A stretch of 64,000 bases of DNA, taken from the NCBI RefSeq assembly GCF_009650765.1, contig NZ_CP045740.1, forward strand, positions 3,758,001 through 3,822,000, written 5' to 3'. The stretch comes from Streptomyces sp. SUK 48. Its GTDB lineage: Bacteria > Actinomycetota > Actinomycetes > Streptomycetales > Streptomycetaceae. A program made the position numbers and the translations under genes. The notes beneath the pieces are model-generated. The model did not search any database, was not told the DNA's origin, and saw only the letters and a program-made list of their open reading frames with translations. Below, one piece after another: positions 46,193-54,946 of the stretch (positions are counted from its first letter, which is position 1; the number at the start of each line of letters is the position of its first letter).

Positions 46193-47635
46193 TCAGGAGG
46201 CCGCGCTGCGCAGCCCCTGGACGTCGATCACCTCGGTCTCGTCGTGCGCCGTCAGGTCGATGACCTGGCCGACACCACGCGCGCTGTCGTCGGCGGGCTT
46301 GAACTCCGCCTCCGCCTCGGCCTTGTGCACGGCCAGCGCCTCCTGGCCGACGACATCGGCCAGGTCCTCGTTCTGCACGGCGTCCAGCGCGGCCTTCGGC
46401 GTCGCCTTCTGCGTGCCGAAGAAGTCGAAACCACCCCCGGTCAGCGGGCGCCGCGCGGGCGTGGCCGGTACGACGGCCACGGCGGTCGGCACGGTGAAGT
46501 GCCCGGCGGAGGCCCGGCCCACGGGGGCCTCGGTGGTCTCGGTGGTCTCAGAGTTCTCAGAGGTCTCCGGGGTCTCGCCGGTCTCCGGGGTCTCGCCGGT
46601 CTCCGGGGTCTCGCCGGTCTCCGGGGATGATCCGGTGGGCTCCGGCGTGGCGGACTCGTCGGCCGCGGCGGACTCGGTGGCCGTCGTATGCCCGTCGGCC
46701 GCCGGCGACCGGTCCCGCGCCGCCGTCCCACCGACCGGCACGTCCCCGGCGCCCTCGGCGTTGTCGAAGCCCTCGGCACCCGAGGCACCTTCGGTCGCCG
46801 GCGCGGCCCCGTCCTGCGGCGCCGCCTCGGTCCTCGCCTCGTCCCGCCCGGCTATGTCTCCCTCGGCGCCGTCCCCTTTGGCACCGGCCTCGTCCTCGCC
46901 CGCCGTCCCGGACTCGGACACGGGCTCGGACCCGGAGGTGGTGGCGGTGACGGTGGCGGCGCCGGTGCTCCCCGCGGCATCCCGGTCGAACGCGGCGAGC
47001 GCCCGCAGCGCCTGCCCGTACAGCTTGGCGCCCTCGGCGGAGAAGACGTCGTACGCCTTCTCCGTCTCCTTGTCCCCGGCGGTGGCCTGCTCGGCGCTCC
47101 GCGCGGGCGGCAGCGCCGGGGAGGCCGCGCGGGACGGCAGCGAGGGCGCCGTACGCCCGGCCGGCTCCAGCGCGGGCGCGCCCGACTCGATCTCCAGCAG
47201 GCGGCGCCCCTCCAGGGCGCTGGCACGCTCGGTCTCCGCGGTGGCGTAGCGGCGCAGCAGGGCGGCGTGCTCATTGCGCAGGCCCGCCAGTTCGGCGCGC
47301 TTGGCGCGCAGCCGCTGCTCCAGCTTGCCGCGCAGTTCGCGCGACTCCTCCAGGTCGGCCTCCAGCTCGGCGACCCGTTCCTCGAAGCGCCATTCGTCAC
47401 CGGCGCGGGCGCGGGTGAGGTCGGCGACCTGTTTGCCCGCGTGGATGTCCCAGCGGCGCATCACGAACGCACCGGCGAGGGCGGTCGCCGCGGCGGCCCC
47501 GGCCAGCGCGCGCACGACCGCGGCCTCGGAGAACACCCAGGGGCCCAGCGCGCACACGACGGAGACGCCGGCGATCGCGGAGGGAGGCAACAGCCGGTGC
47601 AGAGGCGGGGAATGGCGGTGGCGTCCACGTGGCAT
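46193..47635 (-). CDS. Large membrane protein with coiled coil and acidic repeat region
   Basis: 480 residues from ATG 47635 (MPRGRHRHSPP); the 25 codons above it are not convincing coding sequence. Two transmembrane helices near the N-terminus (about 20-37 'AIAGVSVVCALGPWVF' and 43-60 'LAGAAAATALAGAFVM') are followed by a coiled coil (about 75-145, 'RFEERVAELEADLEESRELRGKLEQRLRAKRAELAGL'). Next comes a ~200-residue acidic, low-complexity stretch rich in Glu/Thr/Ala with three 'GETPET' repeats. A short conserved-looking C-terminus ('GGFDFFGTQKA', 'VIDLTAHDETEVIDV') closes it. It may be a cytoplasmic scaffold anchored in the membrane. No family is known to me. Confidence 0.8.
   Translation of the reverse strand: MPRGRHRHSPPLHRLLPPSAIAGVSVVCALGPWVFSEAAVVRALAGAAAATALAGAFVMRRWDIHAGKQVADLTRARAGDEWRFEERVAELEADLEESRELRGKLEQRLRAKRAELAGLRNEHAALLRRYATAETERASALEGRRLLEIESGAPALEPAGRTAPSLPSRAASPALPPARSAEQATAGDKETEKAYDVFSAEGAKLYGQALRALAAFDRDAAGSTGAATVTATTSGSEPVSESGTAGEDEAGAKGDGAEGDIAGRDEARTEAAPQDGAAPATEGASGAEGFDNAEGAGDVPVGGTAARDRSPAADGHTTATESAAADESATPEPTGSSPETGETPETGETPETGETPETSENSETTETTEAPVGRASAGHFTVPTAVAVVPATPARRPLTGGGFDFFGTQKATPKAALDAVQNEDLADVVGQEALAVHKAEAEAEFKPADDSARGVGQVIDLTAHDETEVIDVQGLRSAAS
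46562..46626 (-). repeat. 18-bp tandem repeat in coding sequence
   Basis: GGTCTCCGGGGTCTCGCC occurs 3.6 times head to tail and encodes the Gly-Glu-Thr-Pro-Glu-Thr repeat of the coiled-coil membrane protein. The copies are almost identical, suggesting recent expansion. Confidence 0.85.
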
Positions 47636-47731
47636 GGCCAGAAACTTACCGCGCGTAGGCGACCGATGGGCCCCCGCCCCGCAAAAACACGGCCATACGG
47701 CGTGCCTCACAGGGCGTCAGGACCGAGGCGT

Positions 47732-48856
47732 TCAGTGGGAGACGAGCCGGGCGCCGAGCCACTGCAACGCCGCCGGGATCTCCCGGCGCCAGGTGTTGAA
47801 GTTGTGACCGCCGCTCGGGAGGATGATCGAAGAAATCCTGGTCACGTTCGTTTCCTGCACGTTCTTGATGAACCGAAGCGTGTCCTTGTAGTTGTGCTCA
47901 CCAATTTTGCTGCTGGTGACGAGCAGTGACGTTTCGGGGGCCGCCTGGTGCTTGAGCACCCAGAAGAGGTTGGCACGATTGCGCAGGTTCTTGTCACCGT
48001 GGAACAGGTCACCGGTGGTCGGGTCGATCGGCGCCTTGTAGTACGGCGACAGGCCCACGGCGGCGCCGTACGACTTCGGGTGGTGCATGGCGATCTTCAG
48101 CGCGCAGTACCCGCCGGTCGAGTCGCCGATGATGCCCCAGCTCGCGGGCGTGGGGTCCACCCGGTAGCGGCTCATCACCGACTCGCGCAGGTCCTTGGCG
48201 AAGAACGTCTCGGTCTTCGGGCCCCCGGGCACGTCCACGCACTCGGTGTCCCGCGGCGGCGCCACGGACGGGCGCAGCATCACCAGGATCATCGGCTGCA
48301 TCTTGCCGCCCTTGACGAGGCGTTGCGCCGTGCTCGGGTAGTTCAGCTTGTCGACCAGCGCCTGCGCGGTGCCGGGGTAGCCGGTCAGGACGACCGAGAC
48401 CGGGAACTTGCGGTCGCGCTGGCCCGGCTGGAAGTACTCCGGCGGCAGGTACACGAACGCCGGCGCGGCGATCCTCGTCGAACGGCCCAGGATGTCGATC
48501 TTCTGCACCTGCCCGGCCACCTGCGGCAGCCCGCTGCTCACCCCGGGCACCCGCGAGGCGGAGACCACCCGGATCGGGCTGCCGGCGCCGTCCGCTATGT
48601 GGTCGACGACCACGCCCTGGCCGTCCTCCTGGCCGAACAGGTCCGCCCAGGTGGAGTAGAAACCGAATGCCTGGTTGGCGGCGAGGCCCACCGAGGCGAA
48701 GACCGCGACCTGGGTGGCGAGCAGCAGCCCGACCCGTCCGCCGATGGTCCGCCAGTGCTGCCGGGCCAGGCGCGGCCACAGCCACACCGTGCCCGCGAAC
48801 AGCGCCACGGCGAGCACGATCGCCAGCAGCAGCACCTTGTTGCTCGTGAGACCCAT
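47732..48856 (-). CDS. Membrane-anchored esterase D/antigen-85-like hydrolase
   Basis: 374 residues from ATG 48856 (GCAGGAA ribosome-binding site 5-9 nt upstream). Two N-terminal hydrophobic helices (about 8-28 and 42-62) precede a PF00756-type alpha/beta hydrolase that is probably outside the membrane. Nucleophile elbow: 'WGIIGDSTGGYCALKIA' (Ser in GDSTGG). The likely catalytic His is in 'LPSGGHNFNTWR'. The family includes mycolyltransferases (antigen 85) and S-formylglutathione hydrolases. Streptomyces has no mycolic acids, so a surface esterase or acyltransferase is more likely. It is divergent from the MprF-like gene, which hints at lipid or envelope work. Confidence 0.87.
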   Translation of the reverse strand: MGLTSNKVLLLAIVLAVALFAGTVWLWPRLARQHWRTIGGRVGLLLATQVAVFASVGLAANQAFGFYSTWADLFGQEDGQGVVVDHIADGAGSPIRVVSASRVPGVSSGLPQVAGQVQKIDILGRSTRIAAPAFVYLPPEYFQPGQRDRKFPVSVVLTGYPGTAQALVDKLNYPSTAQRLVKGGKMQPMILVMLRPSVAPPRDTECVDVPGGPKTETFFAKDLRESVMSRYRVDPTPASWGIIGDSTGGYCALKIAMHHPKSYGAAVGLSPYYKAPIDPTTGDLFHGDKNLRNRANLFWVLKHQAAPETSLLVTSSKIGEHNYKDTLRFIKNVQETNVTRISSIILPSGGHNFNTWRREIPAALQWLGARLVSH

Positions 48857-48891
48857 GGACTGTTCCTGCCTGCGCTCTAGGCCCGTGCGCC

Positions 48892-48911
48892 CCCACGCCT
48901 CGTGGCGTGGG
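48892..48911. other. Stable hairpin in divergent intergenic region
   Basis: CCCACGCC-TCGT-GGCGTGGG is a perfect 8-bp stem with a tetraloop. It lies 35 bp from the esterase start and ~170 bp before the MprF-like gene. It could be part of a 5' leader or an operator. The rest of 48857-49081 shows no gene. Confidence 0.5.
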
Positions 48912-49081
48912 TTTGCCCGGAGCTTTCCTCGGCCTTTGGCCCGACTTTCCGGTGGGGAGTGAACCTCTCTCCCCAAGACACCGTCCTAGAGGGCGCAATG
49001 TCACCGGATGCCCGATCGGGCCCGGGTTCAAGGTCTCTCGCAGAACTACGGGATGCGATGTCTGTCAGGATAGATGGGGAA

Positions 49082-50896
49082 ATGTCGGGCGGGGTTCCGG
49101 GCCGATCAAGCCGGGCGCGGCGCATACTGCGCGGCCCGCGCCCCGAGGCCGTACCCGGCCTGGTCGGCAGGGCGGTCGCCCTCGTCGGGCTCCTGGACAT
49201 CGCCGCCGGGGTCTTCCCGCGCTTCCGGCACAGCCGTATGCACGCCATCGCCGAGGTGCTGCCCGGGTCCTTCGGGCCCTTCGCGGCGGCACTCTCGCTG
49301 AGCGCCGGTGTGCTGCTGCTGCTGCTCGCGCACGGACTCCGGCGGCGCAAGCGCCGGGCATGGCGCGCCGCGGTCGCGCTCCTGCCGGCCGGTGCGGTGG
49401 CCCAACTGGCCTACCGGCACTCGCTGATCGGCCTGCTGATCACGATCCTGCTGCTGGTGCCGCTGGTGTGGCACCGCCGGGAGTTCGCGGCCCTGCCCGA
49501 CCCGCGCAGCCGCTGGCGCGCGCTCGCCAACTTCGTTCTGATGAGCGCCGGTTCGCTGATCCTCGGGCTGGTCATCGTCAGCGTCCACCCGCACCGCACG
49601 CTGGGCGACCCGAGCCTGGCCGACCGGCTCACCCATGTCGTCTACGGCCTGTTCGGCTTCGAGGGCCCGGTCGACTACCAGGGCGCGACCTCCTGGACCG
49701 TCGCCTTCTCGCTCGGCGCCCTCGGCTGGCTCACCGCCGTCACCACCATCTACCTGGCCTTCCGCCCCGAGCACCCGGCCGCCCGCCTCACCGCGGACGA
49801 CGAGGTGAAACTGCGGGAGCTGCTGGTCAAGCACGGCCGCCGCGACTCCCTCGGCCACTTCGCGCTGCGCCGCGACAAGGCGGTCGTCTTCTCGCCCAGC
49901 GGCAAGGCGGCGGTCACCTACCGCGTCATCTCCGGTGTGATGCTCGCCAGCGGCGACCCCATCGGCGACGTCGAGGCATGGCCGGGCGCCATCGAGCGCT
50001 TCATGGACGAGGCCAAGGCGCACTCCTGGACCCCCGCGGTCGTGGGCTGCTCGGAGACCGGCGGCGAGGTGTGGACCCGCGAGACCGGCCTGGACGCCCT
50101 GGAACTGGGCGACGAGGCGGTGGTGGACGTCGCGGATTTCTCGCTCGCCGGGCGCGCCATGCGCAACGTCCGGCAGATGGTCAAGCGCATCGAGCGGGCC
50201 GGCTACGAAACCCGGGTACGGCGTATCTCTGACCTCGGCGACGCGGAACTCGAGCGCGTCCGGCGGGCCGCCGAGGACTGGCGCGGCACCGACACCGAGC
50301 GCGGCTTCTCCATGGCGCTGGGCCGCATCGGCGACCCGTCCGACGGCGACTGCCTCATAGCCACCGCCCACAAGGCCGACGACGAACCCGGTGAGTACGG
50401 CGATCTGAAGGCGATCCTGCACTTCGTGCCCTGGGGCAAGGACGGCGTCTCGCTGGACCTGATGCGCCGTGACCGCAGCGCCGACCCCGGCATGAACGAG
50501 CTGCTGATCGTGGCCGCCCTCCAGGCCGCCTCCAGGTTCGGTGTCGCCCGGGTCTCGCTGAACTTCGCCATGTTCCGCTCCGCCCTCGCGCGCGGCGAGA
50601 AGATCGGCGCGGGCCCGGTGCTGCGCGCCTGGCGCGGGCTGCTGGTGTTCCTCTCGCGCTGGTTCCAGATCGAGTCGCTGTACAAGTTCAACGCCAAGTT
50701 CCAGCCGCGCTGGGAGCCGCGCTTCATCGTCTACCGCGCCACCAGCGACCTGCCCCGCATCGGCTTCGCCACCATGCAGGCCGAGGGCTTCGTCACCCTG
50801 GCCCTGCCGCTGCCCCGCTTCCTGCGCCGCCGCCGCTCGGCCGCCGAACGCGCGTGCGCCCACTCGGTGACCGAACGGGACGCCCGAGCGGCGTGA
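49082..50896 (+). CDS. MprF/DUF2156-like phosphatidylglycerol aminoacyltransferase, short form
   Basis: 604 residues from ATG 49082; ATG 49058 is also possible. About six transmembrane helices in the first ~230 residues ('VALVGLLDIAAGVF', 'ALSLSAGVLLLLLAHGL', 'AAVALLPAGAVAQLAY', 'LIGLLITILLLVPLVW', 'FVLMSAGSLILGLVIVSV', 'AFSLGALGWLTAVTTIYLAF') are followed by the DUF2156 GNAT-like catalytic domain ('AVTYRVISGVMLASGDPIGD', 'WTPAVVGCSETGG', 'DLMRRDRSADPGMNELLIVAAL', 'FNAKFQPRWEPRFIVY'). Family members attach amino acids to membrane lipids and alter charge and antimicrobial-peptide resistance. The 14-helix flippase of full MprF and a lysyl-tRNA synthetase domain are missing. The amino acid used is unknown. 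Confidence 0.88.
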   Translation: MSGGVPGRSSRARRILRGPRPEAVPGLVGRAVALVGLLDIAAGVFPRFRHSRMHAIAEVLPGSFGPFAAALSLSAGVLLLLLAHGLRRRKRRAWRAAVALLPAGAVAQLAYRHSLIGLLITILLLVPLVWHRREFAALPDPRSRWRALANFVLMSAGSLILGLVIVSVHPHRTLGDPSLADRLTHVVYGLFGFEGPVDYQGATSWTVAFSLGALGWLTAVTTIYLAFRPEHPAARLTADDEVKLRELLVKHGRRDSLGHFALRRDKAVVFSPSGKAAVTYRVISGVMLASGDPIGDVEAWPGAIERFMDEAKAHSWTPAVVGCSETGGEVWTRETGLDALELGDEAVVDVADFSLAGRAMRNVRQMVKRIERAGYETRVRRISDLGDAELERVRRAAEDWRGTDTERGFSMALGRIGDPSDGDCLIATAHKADDEPGEYGDLKAILHFVPWGKDGVSLDLMRRDRSADPGMNELLIVAALQAASRFGVARVSLNFAMFRSALARGEKIGAGPVLRAWRGLLVFLSRWFQIESLYKFNAKFQPRWEPRFIVYRATSDLPRIGFATMQAEGFVTLALPLPRFLRRRRSAAERACAHSVTERDARAA

Positions 50897-50960
50897 TCCC
50901 CCCGGCGCCGCCCCGGCCTTCCGGGCCGTGGCGGTGCTGCCCGGGGCCTACGCTGAACGT

Positions 50961-51851
50961 ATGAACAACCACAGCGGGCGCGGCCGAGTGGCGGGCCTTC
51001 CGGCATGGGACCGGTGCGCGGTCATGGGGGTCGTGAACGTCACCCCCGATTCCTTCTCCGACGGCGGCCGCTGGTTCGACACCACCGCGGCCGTCAAGCA
51101 CGGCCTCGACCTGGTCGCCGAGGGCGCCGACCTGGTGGACGTGGGCGGCGAGTCCACCCGTCCGGGCGCCACCCGGGTGGACGAGGCGGAGGAGCTGCGG
51201 CGGGTCGTCCCCGTCGTGCGCGGACTCGCCTCCGAGGGTGTCGTGGTCTCCGTCGACACCATGCGCGCCTCGGTCGCGGCCCGGGCCCTGGAAGCCGGCG
51301 CGGCCCTCGTCAACGACGTCAGCGGCGGGCTCGCCGACCCCGAGATGATCCCGGTGGTCGCCGACGCCGGCGCCCCCTTCGTCGTCATGCACTGGCGCGG
51401 CCTCCTGGAGGGCGCCACCGTCCACGGGGTGTACGACGACGTCGTCGGCGAAGTCGTCGACGAACTGCGCGCCCGGGTGGACGCCGTACTGGCCGGCGGC
51501 ATCGCGCCCGACCGGATCGTGCTCGACCCCGGCCTCGGCTTCTCCAAGGAGGCCGAGCACGACCTCGCCCTCCTCGCCCGCCTCGACCGGCTGACCGCCC
51601 TCGGCCATCCGCTGCTGGTGGCCGCCTCCCGCAAGCGGTTCCTCGGCCGGGTCCTCGCCGGGCCCGGGGGCGCGCCGCCGCCCGCCCGGGAGCGCGACGC
51701 CGCCACCGCCGCCGTCTCCGCGCTCGCGGCGCAGGCCGGCGCCTGGGCCGTACGCGTCCACGAGGTGCGCGCCACGGCGGACGCCGTGCGGGTCGCCCGC
51801 GCGGTCGAAGCGGCCCGGCAGGCGGACCGTACGACGGACGGAGCCCGGTGA
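50961..51851 (+). CDS. folP: Dihydropteroate synthase
   Basis: 296 residues from ATG 50961. It joins p-aminobenzoate to dihydropterin pyrophosphate and is the target of sulfonamides. Motifs: 'VMGVVNVTPDSFSDGGRWFD', 'GADLVDVGGESTRPGA', 'VSVDTMRASVAARALEAGA', 'LVNDVSGG', 'IVLDPGLGFSKEAEHDLALL' and 'VAASRKRFLG'. Streptomyces often has a second folP, so its share in folate supply cannot be judged here. It is coupled to the next gene by a 4-nt overlap (GTGA). Confidence 0.95.
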   Translation: MNNHSGRGRVAGLPAWDRCAVMGVVNVTPDSFSDGGRWFDTTAAVKHGLDLVAEGADLVDVGGESTRPGATRVDEAEELRRVVPVVRGLASEGVVVSVDTMRASVAARALEAGAALVNDVSGGLADPEMIPVVADAGAPFVVMHWRGLLEGATVHGVYDDVVGEVVDELRARVDAVLAGGIAPDRIVLDPGLGFSKEAEHDLALLARLDRLTALGHPLLVAASRKRFLGRVLAGPGGAPPPARERDAATAAVSALAAQAGAWAVRVHEVRATADAVRVARAVEAARQADRTTDGAR

Positions 51852-52384
51852 GCGCCCCGCACACCGACGTCGAACAGGTCGAAGCCGCCAACACCGCCTT
51901 CTACGAGGCCCTGGAGCGCGGCGACTTCGAGGAAGTCTCGGCCCTCTGGCTCACCCCCGCCGACCTGGGCGTGGACGACGAGTACCACGACCCCGCGGAC
52001 AGCGGTGTGATCTCCTGCGTGCACCCGGGCTGGCCGGTGCTCACCGGGCGCGGCGAGGTCCTCAGGTCGTACGCCCTGATCATGGCGAACACCGACTACA
52101 TCCAGTTCTTCCTCACCGACGTCCATGTCTCCGTCACCGGTGACACCGCGCTGGTCACCTGCACCGAGAACATCCTCAGCGGCGGACCCGCCCCGGCGGA
52201 GGGCGACGAGCTCGGGCCGCTGGTCGGTCAGCTCGTCGTCGCCACCAACGTGTTCCGGCGCACACCCGAGGGCTGGAAGCTCTGGTCGCACCACGCCTCC
52301 CCCGTGCTCGCCGAGAGCGACGACGACGAGGCCGACGACGACGGCGCGAACGGGCTGAATCCGGACGACGGCCCCCTCGGCTGA
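51848..52384 (+). CDS. NTF2/SnoaL-like protein coupled to folP
   Basis: 178 residues from a GTG overlapping the folP stop. It has the cone-shaped NTF2 fold pattern: 'VEAANTAFYEALERGDFEEVSALWL', 'SCVHPGWPVLTGRGEVLRSY', 'FFLTDVHVSVTGDTALVTCTE' and 'VATNVFRRTPEGWKLWSHHASP'. It belongs to the ketosteroid isomerase-like/DUF4440 group, many of which have unknown substrates. The acidic tail ('ESDDDEADDDGANG') is unusual. Coupling to folP is shared by other Streptomyces and suggests a folate-linked role, not yet defined. Confidence 0.87.
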   Translation: MSAPHTDVEQVEAANTAFYEALERGDFEEVSALWLTPADLGVDDEYHDPADSGVISCVHPGWPVLTGRGEVLRSYALIMANTDYIQFFLTDVHVSVTGDTALVTCTENILSGGPAPAEGDELGPLVGQLVVATNVFRRTPEGWKLWSHHASPVLAESDDDEADDDGANGLNPDDGPLG

Positions 52385-52640
52385 GCGGGTAGGGGAAGGG
52401 GGGTGGCCGGGCGGTTCCCGGAAGTGGTTGGAATCACCTACCCCGGGGTATGAGCGGCTACCAGCCCCGACGCGACCGCGTTCACCGGGGAAAACGGGCG
52501 GTGAATCCGGCCGCTGCCGGCCGCGCCCGCGCCCCTGGGGCCCGGTGCTGTCGGTGCCCGCAGGTAGATTCGTGTGCGACCGGTGTCTCGCACGCACGCG
52601 GTACGACCGGTCGTTCCCGACGATTGCAGGAGTGATTCGC

Positions 52641-53000
52641 GTGGATCGTGTCGCGCTGCGCGGCCTGAAGGCTCGCGGGCACCATGGCGTGTTCCCCAGG
52701 GAACGCGAGGAGGGCCAGACCTTCCTCGTGGACCTGGTCCTGGGCCTGGACACCCGGCCGGCCGCGGCCGACGACGACCTGACGAAGACCGTGCACTACG
52801 GCGTCGTGGCCGAGGAGGTCGTGGCCGTGGTCGAGGGCGAGCCGGTGAACCTCGTCGAGACCCTCGCCGAGCGGATCGCCCAGACCTGCCTGAAACACGA
52901 AGGGGTCGAGGAGGTCGAGGTGTGCGTCCACAAGCCGGACGCCCCGATCACCGTCCCCTTCGACGACGTGACCGTCACCATCATCCGGAGCCGAGTATGA
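52641..53000 (+). CDS. folB: Dihydroneopterin aldolase
   Basis: 119 residues from GTG 52641, chosen because AGGAG lies 8 nt upstream. It cleaves dihydroneopterin to 6-hydroxymethyl-dihydropterin and glycolaldehyde. Motifs: 'VALRGLKARGHHGVFPRERE', 'VDLVLGLDTRPAA', 'KTVHYGVVAEEV' and 'NLVETLAERIAQTCL'; the catalytic Lys is in 'VCVHKPDAPI'. It overlaps folK by 4 nt (ATGA). The 256 bp before it hold a TAGATT -10-like hexamer at about 52564 but no clear -35, and no gene. Confidence 0.95.
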   Translation: MDRVALRGLKARGHHGVFPREREEGQTFLVDLVLGLDTRPAAADDDLTKTVHYGVVAEEVVAVVEGEPVNLVETLAERIAQTCLKHEGVEEVEVCVHKPDAPITVPFDDVTVTIIRSRV

Positions 53001-53608
53001 CCCGACCTTTCGTCCAGGGTCACAGTGACCCGACCGTCCAGCCGGTGCCCGCCTCGGTCGTCGAGCGGGTGGACGCGGCGGACACCACCCTCCAGAACCC
53101 CAAGTGGGCCGTGATCTCCATCGGTTCCAACCTCGGCAACCGCCTGGAGACCCTCCAGGGCGCCGTGGACGCGCTGGAGGACACGCCCGGCGTCCGGGTG
53201 AAGGCCGTGTCGCCGGTCTACGAGACGGAGCCCTGGGGCGTCGAGCCCGGCAGCCAGCCGTCGTACTTCAACGCGGTGGTGGCCCTGAAGACCACCCTGC
53301 CGCCGTCCTCCCTGCTGGAGCGGGGGCACGCCATCGAGGAGGCGTTCAACCGCGTCCGCGACGAGCGCTGGGCCCCGCGCACCCTGGACGTGGACATCGT
53401 CGCCTACGCCGATGTCACCTCCGACGACCCGCAGCTGACCCTGCCCCACCCGCGCGCCCACGAGCGCGCCTTCGTGCTCGCTCCCTGGCACGACGTGGAC
53501 CCCGGTGCCCAGGTGCCCGGCCGCGGCACCGTGGCCGACCTGCTCGCCGCCGTCACCCGTGAAGGTGTCGAGCCGCGCGCGGACCTGGAACTCCGACTGC
53601 CCGAGTAG
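52997..53608 (+). CDS. folK: HPPK (6-hydroxymethyl-dihydropterin pyrophosphokinase)
   Basis: 203 residues from ATG 52997, which overlaps the folB stop. It transfers pyrophosphate from ATP to 6-hydroxymethyl-dihydropterin, the substrate of FolP. Motifs: 'AVISIGSNLGNRLETLQGAV', 'SPVYETEPWG', 'YFNAVVALKT' and the signature 'RWAPRTLDVDIV' with 'LTLPHPRAHERAFVLAPW'. The N-terminal ~35 residues are an extra, low-conservation extension. Confidence 0.95.
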   Translation: MTRPFVQGHSDPTVQPVPASVVERVDAADTTLQNPKWAVISIGSNLGNRLETLQGAVDALEDTPGVRVKAVSPVYETEPWGVEPGSQPSYFNAVVALKTTLPPSSLLERGHAIEEAFNRVRDERWAPRTLDVDIVAYADVTSDDPQLTLPHPRAHERAFVLAPWHDVDPGAQVPGRGTVADLLAAVTREGVEPRADLELRLPE

Positions 53609-53688
53609 TCGTTAAGGTCAACGACGACTCGGCAGTCGATCATCCGGGCATCATCCGGGACCCGGTCCGGGGGAACTGAAGGGACACC

Positions 53689-54180
53689 GTGAGAGAGCTG
53701 CGCATCAGGGTGCTGGCCGGCGTGTTCGTCGTGGCGGGCATCCTGTCCTGGGCGGGCGCCCGCCTCTGGAACTCGATCGGGACCCTGCCCAGCGTCCCCC
53801 TGGCCGCACCCGTCGTGCTCGCCCTGATCGCCGTGGTCCTGCTGGCCACGGCGCTCTCGCTGCGGGCCCGTTTCAAGGCCCAGCGCGAGCGGCGCCCCGG
53901 CGCGAAGGGCGTCGACCCGCTGATGGCGGCCCGCGCGGTCGTCTTCGCCCAGGCCAGCGCCCTGGTCGCCGCCCTCGTCGCCGGGATGTACGGCGGCACG
54001 GGCGTGTTCCTGCTGGAGCTGCTCGACCTCCCGGCCCGCCGCGACCAGGCGTTCTACGCCGGTTTCTCCGTCCTGGCCGGACTCGCCGTCATAGCGGCCG
54101 CCATCTTCCTGGAGCGCGTCTGCAAGCTCCCCGAGGACGACGACCAGGACCACCACCAGGGCGCGGAACCGGCGGCGTGA
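53689..54180 (+). CDS. DUF3180 membrane protein next to fol genes
   Basis: 163 residues from GTG 53689 with an AAGGGA ribosome-binding site. Four transmembrane helices are visible (about 8-25, 38-58, 83-103 and 122-142). It matches the DUF3180 family, regularly found after folK in actinobacteria. The function is unknown. The C-terminal tail is acidic and His-rich ('EDDDQDHHQGAEPAA'). It is 80 bp after folK, on the same strand, and convergent with folE. Confidence 0.85.
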   Translation: MRELRIRVLAGVFVVAGILSWAGARLWNSIGTLPSVPLAAPVVLALIAVVLLATALSLRARFKAQRERRPGAKGVDPLMAARAVVFAQASALVAALVAGMYGGTGVFLLELLDLPARRDQAFYAGFSVLAGLAVIAAAIFLERVCKLPEDDDQDHHQGAEPAA

Positions 54181-54216
54181 CCGCCGGTCCCCCGGACCCC
54201 GCCGCGGGGCCTCGGC

Positions 54217-54822
54217 TCAGCGCGCCATGATCAGGCTCATGGCCTCGTTGCGGGTCGCCGCGTCCCGCAGCTGACCGCGCACCGCGGACGTTATGGTCTT
54301 GGCGCCCGGCTTGCGGATGCCGCGCATCGACATGCACATGTGCTCGCACTCGACGACCACGATGACGCCCCGCGGCTCCAGGATCTCCATCAGGGAGTCC
54401 GCGATCTGCGTGGTGAGCCGCTCCTGCACCTGCGGCCGGCGGGCGTAGACGTCCACCAGGCGGGCCAGCTTGGACAGGCCGGTGATCTTCCCGGAGACCG
54501 ACGGGATGTAGCCGACATGGGCGACGCCCCGGAACGGCACCAGGTGGTGCTCACAGGTCGAGTACACCTCGATGTCCTTCACCAGGACCATCTCGTCGTG
54601 GCCCAGGTCGAACGTCGTGGTGAGCACGTCCTCCGGCTTCTGCCACAGTCCGGCGAAGATCTCCCGGTACGCCCGCGCCACCCGGGCCGGCGTCTCGCGC
54701 AGCCCCTCGCGGTCGGGGTCCTCACCGATGGCGAACAGCAGCTCGCGTACGGCGTTCTCGGCGCGCTTCTCGTCGAACTCGCCGACGGGGCGCTCGCTGT
54801 CCAGCGTCACCGGGTCGGTCAT
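54217..54822 (-). CDS. folE: GTP cyclohydrolase I
   Basis: 201 residues from ATG 54822. It converts GTP to 7,8-dihydroneopterin triphosphate, the first step of folate synthesis. Motifs: '[15 protein letters not shown]', zinc ligands '[13 protein letters not shown]' and '[17 protein letters not shown]', and '[21 protein letters not shown]'. Length is normal. It is the last of the ftsH-folE same-strand genes, but a strong terminator lies between ftsH and folE, so it likely has its own promoter. Confidence 0.97.
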   Translation of the reverse strand: MTDPVTLDSERPVGEFDEKRAENAVRELLFAIGEDPDREGLRETPARVARAYREIFAGLWQKPEDVLTTTFDLGHDEMVLVKDIEVYSTCEHHLVPFRGVAHVGYIPSVSGKITGLSKLARLVDVYARRPQVQERLTTQIADSLMEILEPRGVIVVVECEHMCMSMRGIRKPGAKTITSAVRGQLRDAATRNEAMSLIMAR

Positions 54823-54867
54823 CTGGTGCCTCGTTCCTGTCGTCCCAGGTGCGTGCATACGGAAAAT

Positions 54868-54903
54868 GCCGCGCCCCCCAGGCTAGAACCTGGGGGGCGC
54901 GGC
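54868..54903 (-). terminator. Rho-independent terminator after ftsH
   Basis: A 15-bp perfect stem (54868-54882 with 54889-54903) and a 6-nt loop are followed on the minus strand by ATTTTCC, one of the few T-tracts in the window. It ends ftsH transcription before folE. Confidence 0.88.
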
Positions 54904-54946
54904 GTTCATTCCGGGCCTGAGTGGCCGGGAAGCGACCGGCGTGCGG